Shown piece after piece: positions 23,006 through 29,840 of a stretch of 54,746 nucleotides of DNA. Numbering within the stretch: the first letter of the stretch is position 1; the number at the start of each line of letters is the position of its first letter. The stretch is from CBDCBA01 sp965214125 (GTDB lineage Bacteria > Planctomycetota > Phycisphaerae > Tepidisphaerales > Tepidisphaeraceae). The DNA lies in the NCBI GenBank assembly GCA_965214125.1, contig CBDCBA010000030.1, forward strand, positions 1 to 54,746, written 5' to 3'. The notes beneath the pieces are model-generated. The model saw only the letters and a list, made by a program, of their open reading frames with translations. It was not told the DNA's origin and did no database searches. Both the position numbers and the translations under genes were made by a program.

Positions 23006-25297
23006 CTACTGCTCGCCCGCGGTTTTCGTGTCGCGGATGATGAGCTGACGGGCGTCCTCGACCGGCAGGGCCAGGGCGCCGGCGGCGCTGGCGGCGGCGA
23101 GGCGGACCTCGGCCGTCTCGGCGTTTTGCACCGTGTCGAGCAGCCCGTCCAGGCTCTGTCCGAGCCTGTTGCCCTGGCGCTTGGCGTTGGTGGCCAGGCC
23201 GTGGAAGGCCGCGGCCTGCACGACCGGCGAAACGTCGGGGTTCGTGCCCGTCTCCAGCAGCGCGACCTGGGCCTCCTCGCTGTCGAGCAAGGCGACGATC
23301 TCGGCGGCGAGCTGGCGGATCTGCTCGCGGTCGTCATCAAGGGCGGCCAGGAGCTGCGGCTGGGCACTTTCGAGCGAGTAAACGCTGCTGCCCAAACCGA
23401 TCTCCTTCAGGAGCATGCCGGCCTGCGTCGCGAGGTCGCCGGCGGCCTCGGGGTCGAGCGGCAGCCCGCCGACCTGCGTGCGGGCCTGCTCGACCGCGTC
23501 GCCCATCGCCCCGCCGCGAACGGCCGTGGCAATGGTCGGGTCGCCGTCGGTCAGGGTCTCGTACTCGCTCGAGCCCGTTTCGGTTAGCAGGAGCTTGGCG
23601 GCGCCGTTGAGCTTCGGGTTGCCGCGCGACAGGCTCAGCAGCTCGTCGACCTGCTGCCGGCCCATGCTCGTGTCGACGACCATCACGCTCACGCCCGGCA
23701 AGGCCGACGCCTTTTCGGCGGCCTCGGTCGGGGAGGTGGCCCCGACCACGCGATACCCTTCGCCAAGCTGTTCCTCGGCGGTGTTGAGCGCGTTGCGGTC
23801 GGCCATCACCACGAGCACGGTCGGCTCGCCCGTCTGGCTCAGCGCGTCGGCCAGGAGCGGCACGACCTGCTCGCTGCCGCTGACGGCGCGGGTCGGCAAC
23901 GCCTGGGCCAACGCCATGGCCGCTTCGATGCGGACGCGGCGATCAGGGTAGTTCATGGCGCGCGTCAGCGGGCTCTCGCCCTCGGGCAGCGTGCTCTCGC
24001 CGATGATGTCGCGAAGCGAGCGGATCGTCCGCAGCGCCACCTCGGCGGCGTCGTAGCGGCTCTCGGGCGGCAGGTCGCGCTCGCCGATCACGCGGTCGAG
24101 CACGTCCATGAGGGCGTCGACGCCCGCGTAGGTGCCGTAGTAGCTCGCGTTGAAGTCGCCCTCAGGTCGGGTCTCGTCCGTCTCGCCGGCGCCCAGCTCG
24201 GCCTCGCGGCGGAAGTTACTCGCCAGCCAGAGCGATTGCGCCGATTCCTTCGTCGCCGTGTCGCCGTCGAGGGCCAGGGCGTTGGCGGCGGCGCGCATGG
24301 CCATGATCTCGTTGAAGATCTGCTCCGGCACCGTCGTGGCCATCAGCGAGTCGTTCTCCCATCGCCAGATGTTGGCGCCCTCGTAGCGGGCGTCGGGCTG
24401 CACGGGCGAGCGGTTGAGCCAAAAGCTCTCGGCGACCTCCAGGTACGCGGCCGAAGCGCTGGCGCCGGGGCGGCTGCCAAGCTCCTGCAGCGCCCGCCGG
24501 GCGGTTTGCTGAACCTGCGGGCCATCGTTCTTTTCGGCCTGCTCGAGAATGAACGGCACGGCCACGGGGTAGCCGATGTCGCCCAGCACGCCGATCACCT
24601 GCGCCACCAGCGTCGGGTCGTCGGCCGAGAGCGCCGCCAGCAGCGGGTTGACGGCCTCGACGCCCAGCCCGGTGAGGGAGCGGCGGATATCCGAGTGCAG
24701 CTCGGCCCGGTTCGGGTCGGCGAGGTAAGCCAACATCTGCGGCACGGCGAACTCGCCGCTGTTGCGCAGGTTCTCCTGCGCCCCGCGGGCCGCGAGCGAC
24801 CCCTGGCCCAGACGCTCGATTTGTTCCTGGATGAACGCCGGGTCCGTCGCCCGAGCTTGGCGGCCCTGGTTCACGAGCTCGACGATCTGCCGCGTGACGT
24901 CCGCGATCTCCTCCTGGTTCTGCCACCGCTCGAACTGCCGGTCGAGGTCGGCCACGCGACGGGTGCGCAGGTCCTGGACCTGGCGGAAGGCCATCAGCAG
25001 GGCCTGGGAATCCGGGTTGGCGTCGAGGATGTTGCGTCCGACCGCCGCGGCCGCCTGGTAGTTGGCGATGGCGGCGTAGTGGTAGAAGTCCTCGACCTGG
25101 CCCACGAGCTCCTGGTCCGGCTCGGCCTGGGCCTGGTCCTGCGCCAAGGCCGCGGCGGGCGCGGGCATCAGGGCGAGGCCGGCGGCGGCGACGAGGGCGG
25201 CGCCCAGCGAGCCGCACGCGGCGGCGAGCGGGCGGCAGGTGGGGCGGGCGGGGACGGTGACGACTTCGGCGGTCTCGGCCGGCTTGCGGTGGCTCAT
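23006..25297 (-). CDS. Secreted HEAT-repeat protein with receiver-like insert
   Basis: 763 residues. A hydrophobic N-terminal segment (SLGAALVAAAGLALMPAPAA ending AALAQ) looks like a signal peptide. The mature protein has HEAT-like helical repeats at about 165-285 (AVNPLLAALSADDPTLVAQV; RRALQELGS), 400-500 and 640-760 (EVRLAAASAAGALALPVEDA). Between them, about 495-600, is a stretch patterned like a CheY receiver: TVLVVMADRNALNTAEEQLG, VSVMVVDTSMGRQQVDELL, then GAAKLLLTETGS. It has an Asp where the phosphoacceptor would be and a late Lys. Receiver domains are normally cytoplasmic, so phosphorylation here is doubtful. It probably acts as a binding scaffold in the periplasm. Divergent from the TPR gene. 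Confidence 0.75.
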   Translation of the reverse strand: MSHRKPAETAEVVTVPARPTCRPLAAACGSLGAALVAAAGLALMPAPAAALAQDQAQAEPDQELVGQVEDFYHYAAIANYQAAAAVGRNILDANPDSQALLMAFRQVQDLRTRRVADLDRQFERWQNQEEIADVTRQIVELVNQGRQARATDPAFIQEQIERLGQGSLAARGAQENLRNSGEFAVPQMLAYLADPNRAELHSDIRRSLTGLGVEAVNPLLAALSADDPTLVAQVIGVLGDIGYPVAVPFILEQAEKNDGPQVQQTARRALQELGSRPGASASAAYLEVAESFWLNRSPVQPDARYEGANIWRWENDSLMATTVPEQIFNEIMAMRAAANALALDGDTATKESAQSLWLASNFRREAELGAGETDETRPEGDFNASYYGTYAGVDALMDVLDRVIGERDLPPESRYDAAEVALRTIRSLRDIIGESTLPEGESPLTRAMNYPDRRVRIEAAMALAQALPTRAVSGSEQVVPLLADALSQTGEPTVLVVMADRNALNTAEEQLGEGYRVVGATSPTEAAEKASALPGVSVMVVDTSMGRQQVDELLSLSRGNPKLNGAAKLLLTETGSSEYETLTDGDPTIATAVRGGAMGDAVEQARTQVGGLPLDPEAAGDLATQAGMLLKEIGLGSSVYSLESAQPQLLAALDDDREQIRQLAAEIVALLDSEEAQVALLETGTNPDVSPVVQAAAFHGLATNAKRQGNRLGQSLDGLLDTVQNAETAEVRLAAASAAGALALPVEDARQLIIRDTKTAGEQ

Positions 25298-25574
25298 CGG
25301 ATGACCTTAACGTAGGGGCCTGGGGGAGACGCACAGCGGCGTCCGGGCGGGGGCGGCGGGACCGGGCGGCAAACGCCCGGCGCGGGGGAGGTGGCACGAG
25401 TGGGGTCGGCCACGCGGGGGTGTGGGCGGCGATTGTCAAGCCAGCGCGGCAGGGTGTCAAGCCGCGGCGTGCCCCGCACCGCGATTCGACGCCGCCAGTG
25501 GACCGGGCAGGCCCGCCGGGACCGGGGTCGCCATCCTTAAAAGCAGCTTCACTTTCAGGTGTAGTAGCGTCTCA
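25298..25574. other. Divergent leader region, no gene seen
   Basis: About 280 bases upstream of both the HEAT gene (minus) and, beyond two palindromes, the TPR gene (plus). Open frames exist on both strands but encode Pro/Arg/Ala-rich nonsense and run into the palindromes. It presumably carries the promoters; none could be pinned down. Confidence 0.4.
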
Positions 25575-25632
25575 GGTGCCACTGCATCCTTGCGGCGCCT
25601 GGGTCTGAGCACTGCAAGGATGCAATGGCACC
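25575..25632. repeat. Inverted repeat of GGTGCCACTGCATCCTTGC type
   Basis: Arms 25575-25593 and 25614-25632 pair over 19 bases with one mismatch (GGTGCCACTGCATCCTTGC against its inverse GCAAGGATGCAATGGCACC). The loop is 20 bases. It is followed after 12 bases by a second, unrelated palindrome. Confidence 0.8.
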
Positions 25633-25644
25633 CGACTCGACACG

Positions 25645-25703
25645 CTGTAGGGTGGGCACGGCCCACCTCCGGATCCCGATGGTGGGCCGTGCCCACCCTA
25701 CAG
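25645..25703. repeat. Perfect 23-bp palindrome, GTAGGGTGGGCACG type
   Basis: Arms 25645-25667 and 25681-25703 are exact inverse copies (CTGTAGGGTGGGCACGGCCC plus ACC) around a 13-base loop. Palindromes with this GTAGGGTGGGCAC core are, from memory, widely scattered in planctomycete genomes, often mistranslated into ORFs. It lies about 80 bases before the TPR gene. Confidence 0.88.
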
Positions 25704-25784
25704 CAGACGCCACGGTTGAAGGTCAGCCGCTTCAAGATGCACACGGCGCCCCGCTGCGGGCGGCCCGCCCTAGACTGCTCTCCC

Positions 25785-26903
25785 ATGCCCGCCGACGCCG
25801 ACGACAAGGCAACCCCCCAGACGCCCGACTCCCCGTCCGGCACACCCGATGCCCCCGCCACGGGCGAGCCGGGGGTTTACGTGCCCGCCGGCCCGGAGGA
25901 CGAGTCCGCCTTGGCCAAGACTGAGGACGCCCCCGCGAAGGAGGGCGAGCTTCTCGACGCCCAGGGCCGCCCTGTCAATGCGGATGGCGAGCCGACCGAC
26001 AAGCCGCTGCCGGAGTTCGAGGGGTGGATGGGCGACGCCGTCAACTTCCTGAGCGAGTCGGCGCTCGGCCGCGGCCTGATCCGGGGCGGGCAGTGGGTGT
26101 GGGACCACAGCACGATGGTCGTCTTCGTGTTGCTCGCCGTCGCGGTGCTGACGTGGACGCTGCGCCTGCGCCAACGCAGCGACGTTGAGGCGACCATCGC
26201 GGCGCGGGACGGGCTGTTCCAGCTCGAGCAGGTCGTGGGCCAGATGGAGCAGTTGCGGTTCCAGGCGAACCCACTGACGAACCCGCTTGCCAACGCCGAC
26301 GAGCTCGCCGACGCGGTCGCCCGCGGCCGCGACGCGCTGTCGAACGCGAGCGTCGCCACGCGCGGGGCGGACGATCCGATCGTCGCGCGGTCGCTGCGGT
26401 TGCAGGGAGATTTCCACTGGCTCGTCGCCACGCTTCCACCGGCGGGCATTCCGTCGACGCGGCCCGCGGAGGAGCGGCCCGAGGCGCCCGATGTGGCCGC
26501 GAGTCTCGCGGAGGCCAAGGCGGCGTACGAGCGGGTCGCGAGCGACTTCCCGCAGCAGCGCAACGAGGTGCGCGTCGCCCGCTTCAGCCTGGCCGCAGTC
26601 GCCGAGGAGGAGGGCGACTTCGACGCCGCCCGCGCCCAGTACGACGCGCTGCTCGCCGACGATTCGCTGCCCGAGGCGCAGAAGCGTCACGCCGAGAATC
26701 GCCGCGCCCTGCTCGACGAGTTCGCGACGAACAGCCGCCTCGCCCGCGGCCTGGTTGACCAGCCCAGCGGCCGCGGCGCCGACTCAATGGACGCCATCAC
26801 CCGCGACCTGAACGAACTCGCCGGCGACGGCTTCGACGGCCTCGACCTCGGGGAACTCAACCGCCCCGCCACCGAGCCGACGACTCAGCCAAGCTCGGAC
26901 TGA
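25785..26903 (+). CDS. Membrane-anchored TPR-like protein
   Basis: 372 residues from ATG 25785; the open frame upstream runs through two palindromes and is not coding. The first ~100 residues are Pro/Asp/Glu-rich. One membrane segment follows (TMVVFVLLAVAVLTWTLRL), then a helical domain with TPR-like pairs (EAKAAYERVASDFPQQRNEV, RFSLAAVAEEEGDFDAARAQ, YDALLADDSL). The overall plan resembles YfgM-type ancillary proteins, with one membrane pass and periplasmic TPRs, but it is longer at both ends. It ends in a Thr/Pro-rich tail (PATEPTTQPSSD). Its partner is unknown; the next plus-strand gene is rluD-like. Confidence 0.65.
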   Translation: MPADADDKATPQTPDSPSGTPDAPATGEPGVYVPAGPEDESALAKTEDAPAKEGELLDAQGRPVNADGEPTDKPLPEFEGWMGDAVNFLSESALGRGLIRGGQWVWDHSTMVVFVLLAVAVLTWTLRLRQRSDVEATIAARDGLFQLEQVVGQMEQLRFQANPLTNPLANADELADAVARGRDALSNASVATRGADDPIVARSLRLQGDFHWLVATLPPAGIPSTRPAEERPEAPDVAASLAEAKAAYERVASDFPQQRNEVRVARFSLAAVAEEEGDFDAARAQYDALLADDSLPEAQKRHAENRRALLDEFATNSRLARGLVDQPSGRGADSMDAITRDLNELAGDGFDGLDLGELNRPATEPTTQPSSD

Positions 26904-26930
26904 GCAGGCGGATGAGACCTGAATGAATGT

Positions 26931-27022
26931 TGCGCGTCCTCCCGCGAACCCCGTTAGCCGCCCCGCCCTGCGGGGCGCGCGGATGCCCACTGTGCGCCCC
27001 GCGAGGCGGGGCGGCTAACGGG
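26931..27022. repeat. GC-rich palindrome, TTAGCCGCCCCGCC family, copy 3
   Basis: Arms 26951-26978 and 26994-27021 are 28-base inverted repeats with two central mismatches. The lead TGCGCGTCCTCCC at 26931-26943 is repeated exactly before copy 4 (33869-33881), so the element is larger than the palindrome. It sits between the TPR and pseudouridine synthase genes. Confidence 0.9.
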
Positions 27023-27103
27023 CACGCGCACTGCGCACGCGCATCAGCGATTGCATCCGTTGTAGTCCAACCGGGCGACCCCCGCGTGGCCCTACGCTTG
27101 CCC

Positions 27104-28216
27104 GTGAGCGACGCCGACACCGAACTCGATTCGCTCGATGAAGACGAGGACGGCGAGGTCGAAGCCGAAGATCCCGCCCGGCCGCAGACGCTGGCGTTCC
27201 ACGTCGGCAAGAACCTGACGAGCCGCCTCGACCGCTACGTCGTCGACCGCGTCGGCTACCTCAGCCGCGCCGAGGTGCAGCGGCTCATTAAGGAGAAGGC
27301 CGTTACCGTCAACGGCAAGGGGAGCAAGGCGAGCTACAACCCGCGCGGGGGCGACCACGTGGTCATCACCGCCCCGCCGCCTCGCAAGAACACGATCGAG
27401 CCGGAGCCGATCCCGCTGGACGTCGTCTACGAGGACGACCACCTGCTGGCGATCAACAAGCAGGCGGACCTGATCGTCCACCCCGCGCGCGGGCGTTGGA
27501 ACGGCACGCTCGTGAACGGACTCGTCCACTACGCGAGCCAGTGGAGCACCGTCCGCGGCGAGCACCGGCCTGGGATTCTGCACCGGCTCGACAAGAACAC
27601 GACCGGCGTGATGCTGGTCGCCAAGAGCGACGAGGCGCACTGGCGCATGGGCCGGCAGTTCGAGAATCGGACGATCCAGAAGACGTACCTCGCCCTCGCC
27701 CACGGCGTGCCGGAGCTGGCGGGCGACGTGATCGACATGCCCATCGGCCAGGACAACCAGGTGCGCGAACGCATGGCCCCGCGCAAGCCGCAGCACGGCG
27801 GCAAGAGCGCCATCACGCAGTGGGCGACCGAGGAGGCCTACCCGATCGCCCCGGCCGAGGCCGGCTTCACGCTGGAGCGCGGCAATCACGCGAACGACCA
27901 AGCCCACCGCGAGCCGCCGCCGGGGTTCTCGCTGATTCGCCTAAAACCCAAGACCGGCCGCACGCACCAGTTGCGCGTGCATTTGAGCGTCAAGGGCCAC
28001 CCGATCGTCGGCGACACGATGTACGGCGGGCGCGTGGTGACTTACGCCGATTCTGCCGACAATACCGTTCGCTTCGACCGTCAGGCGTTGCACGCGGCGG
28101 AGATTTCGTTCATCCACCCGCGCACGCTGCAACGGATGACCCTGAGTGCCCCGCTGCCGCCGGACATCCGGGCGCTGCTCCACCGGCTGCGGCTGACAAT
28201 CGGCGTGGCGACTTGA
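27104..28216 (+). CDS. RluD-type 23S rRNA pseudouridine synthase
   Basis: 370 residues if started at GTG 27104 (other in-frame non-ATG starts at 27086 and 27098; upstream frame runs through the palindrome). An S4 RNA-binding domain (SRLDRYVVDRVGYLSRAEVQ followed by RLIKEKAVTVNGK) precedes the catalytic domain. That has the RluA-family motif GILHRLDKNTTGVMLVAKS with the catalytic Asp, and KTGRTHQLRVHLSVKGHPIV. A somewhat longer insertion lies around 240-280 (ERGNHANDQAHREPPPGF). It isomerises uridines in rRNA; the exact site is inferred from the family only. The acidic N-terminus (DEDEDGEVEAED) is an addition to the family. Confidence 0.93.
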   Translation: MSDADTELDSLDEDEDGEVEAEDPARPQTLAFHVGKNLTSRLDRYVVDRVGYLSRAEVQRLIKEKAVTVNGKGSKASYNPRGGDHVVITAPPPRKNTIEPEPIPLDVVYEDDHLLAINKQADLIVHPARGRWNGTLVNGLVHYASQWSTVRGEHRPGILHRLDKNTTGVMLVAKSDEAHWRMGRQFENRTIQKTYLALAHGVPELAGDVIDMPIGQDNQVRERMAPRKPQHGGKSAITQWATEEAYPIAPAEAGFTLERGNHANDQAHREPPPGFSLIRLKPKTGRTHQLRVHLSVKGHPIVGDTMYGGRVVTYADSADNTVRFDRQALHAAEISFIHPRTLQRMTLSAPLPPDIRALLHRLRLTIGVAT

Positions 28217-28350
28217 GAGTTTGGCCCGCGGCGCAGGCGCTCGGTCGTGTAAGATGGGGGTGAACCCGCCGCGCGGAACATCGCGTTCCGCGGCGCATGA
28301 CGATCAACACGCGAACTGACCCGACCACCGCCCCCGAAGGATTTTTCCCC

Positions 28351-28656
28351 ATGCTGTTCACCTCCCCCACCGTCCTGCCGCTGGCCTTCTGGATGCCGAC
28401 CGGCTGGGAATGGCTCATCGTCGGCGGCGTCGGCCTGCTGCTGTTCGGCAAGCGTTTGCCGGAGGTGGGCAAGTCGTTGGGCAAGGGCATTGTCGAGTTC
28501 AAGCGCGGCTTGAAGGGCATCGGCGACGAGATTGAGGCCGAGAGCGAGAAGCCCACGCCGCTGCCCAAGGCCGAGACGCCCAAGACGCTGCCCGCGACCG
28601 AGCCTGTCGCGGCCCCGGCCGACACCGTCAGCCGCGCCGAGGCAAACGTCAGCTAA
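28351..28656 (+). CDS. tatA: Twin-arginine translocase component TatA/TatE
   Basis: 101 residues from ATG 28351, which has GAAGGA about nine bases upstream; a frame from 28297 exists. The hallmark TatA sequence is present: WEWLIVGGVGLLLFGKRLPE followed by VGKSLGKGIVEFKRGLKG, one membrane helix then an amphipathic helix. The C-terminal tail is Pro/Thr/Ala/Glu-rich and likely unstructured. TatA oligomers form the pore for folded proteins exported with TatBC; tatC is not in the window, so it lies elsewhere. Confidence 0.93.
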   Translation: MLFTSPTVLPLAFWMPTGWEWLIVGGVGLLLFGKRLPEVGKSLGKGIVEFKRGLKGIGDEIEAESEKPTPLPKAETPKTLPATEPVAAPADTVSRAEANVS

Positions 28657-28674
28657 CGCCCCGCCCGTTCGCCC

Positions 28675-28692
28675 CCCCGCGATCGCGCGGGG
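28675..28692. terminator. Small hairpin between tatA and the STN-like gene
   Basis: CCCCGCG, four-base loop ATCG, CGCGGGG, followed by CATTTGC. A seven-base perfect GC stem with only a short T-run after it, so a weak intrinsic terminator at best. Confidence 0.4.
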
Positions 28693-28730
28693 CATTTGCA
28701 GGCAACGCCCATTTCAACCGGAGAGACGCC

Positions 28731-29567
28731 ATGTCCCGCAGCCGCACCCTCACGCTTGCCGCCGCCGCCATCGCGGTGGCCGCCGGTCTTGGCCTCGCCG
28801 ACCGGGCGACCGGCCAGCAGAACGTGCCCCTCGCGACGTCCATGCGCCAGCCACTGCCGGCCGTGACGTTCGACGACACGCCCCTCGAGGACGCGATCGA
28901 GTTCATCCGCAACACGAGCGGCGCCCCGATCTACGTCGACTGGGCCGCCCTTGAGGAGGCCGGCGTCGAGCGGACCACGCCCGTCTCCCTGCAACTGCGC
29001 GGCGTGAGCGTGGCCAAGCTGCTCGACCTGACGCTCCAGGTCGCCAGCAGCTTCGAGGATCTCGCCTTCTATGCCGCCGACGGCGTGGTGCAGGTGACGA
29101 CGCAGGAGAAGGCGGACGCGGATGTGGTCACGCTCGTCTACCCGATCCGCGACCTGATCGTGGCCGTCCCGGATTTTTACGTCGAAGACCTCCGCCTCGG
29201 CGGCATCGGCGGCCAAGGGGGAGGACAAGGCGGTCAAGGCGGCGGACAGGGCGGACAGGGCGGCGGACAGGGCGGCGGCCAAGGCTTCGGTGGCGGGGGT
29301 GGGCAAGGCTTTGGCGGGGGCGGTCAGTTGGGTGGTGGTGGTGGAGGCCAGGGCTTCGGCGGCGGCAACACGGGCGGCGGCGGCCAGGGCGGGAACAACG
29401 GCAACGACGCCGCCAGCGAGGCCGAGCGCGCCGACGAAATCATCGAGCTCATCCGCGCCACCATCCGCCCCGATATCTGGGAGGAGAACGGCGGCCAATC
29501 GACCATCCGCTACTTCCGCGGCAACCTTGTCATCACCGCCCCGCGCACCGTCCACGCGATGATCTGA
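28731..29567 (+). CDS. Secreted STN-like protein with Gly/Gln-rich linker
   Basis: 278 residues with GGAGA shortly before the ATG. Signal peptide: TLAAAAIAVAAGLGLADRAT. A domain at about 40-135 resembles the secretin/TonB short N-terminal (STN) fold: VTFDDTPLEDAIEFIRNTSG, PVSLQLRGVSVAKLLDLTL and FYAADGVVQVTTQEK. A linker of about 65 residues consists of GGQ and GGGQGF repeats (29197-29400). A short C-terminal part (ERADEIIELIRATIRPDIWE, YFRGNLVITAPRTVHAMI) closes like a secretin-type segment. Proteins of this plan are common and uncharacterised in planctomycetes. It may bind an envelope polymer or outer-membrane partner. No secretin pore domain is present. Confidence 0.7.
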   Translation: MSRSRTLTLAAAAIAVAAGLGLADRATGQQNVPLATSMRQPLPAVTFDDTPLEDAIEFIRNTSGAPIYVDWAALEEAGVERTTPVSLQLRGVSVAKLLDLTLQVASSFEDLAFYAADGVVQVTTQEKADADVVTLVYPIRDLIVAVPDFYVEDLRLGGIGGQGGGQGGQGGGQGGQGGGQGGGQGFGGGGGQGFGGGGQLGGGGGGQGFGGGNTGGGGQGGNNGNDAASEAERADEIIELIRATIRPDIWEENGGQSTIRYFRGNLVITAPRTVHAMI

Positions 29568-29617
29568 CGGATGCCGCGTCTGCTCCATCCGTCCGGATGC
29601 ACCAAGAGCAGCTTGCT

Positions 29618-29714
29618 TCATCACATGCTGCTCGATCGGAGGTAGCCGCGGACCTTGGTCCGCGCTCCGAGCCTCGACCAGCGTCCGAAGCGCGGACCAA
29701 GGTCCGCGGCTACC
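29618..29714. repeat. GC-rich palindrome, GGTAGCCGCGGACC family, copy 2
   Basis: Arms 29641-29666 and 29689-29714 are perfect 26-base inverted repeats around a 22-base loop. The lead at 29618-29640 matches that of copy 1 at 12979 apart from three bases. It is the first of two palindromes after the STN-like gene. Confidence 0.9.
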
Positions 29715-29754
29715 ACCGGCAGATGAACGTGCAAGCTGCTCAAACACGTCATTA

Positions 29755-29825
29755 AGCCGCGACGCAACGCGGCGCGGTCTGACGCCGTTGCAGCGAGTCC
29801 CGACCGCGCCGCGTTGCGTCGCGGC
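29755..29825. repeat. Perfect 25-bp inverted repeat (GCGACGCAACGC type)
   Basis: Arms 29755-29779 and 29801-29825 are exact inverse copies (AGCCGCGACGCAACGCGGCG plus CGGTC) around a 21-base loop. It lies between the convergent STN-like and GH92 genes, 16 bases from the GH92 stop. Confidence 0.9.
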
Positions 29826-29840
29826 TATCGACATTCCTCG

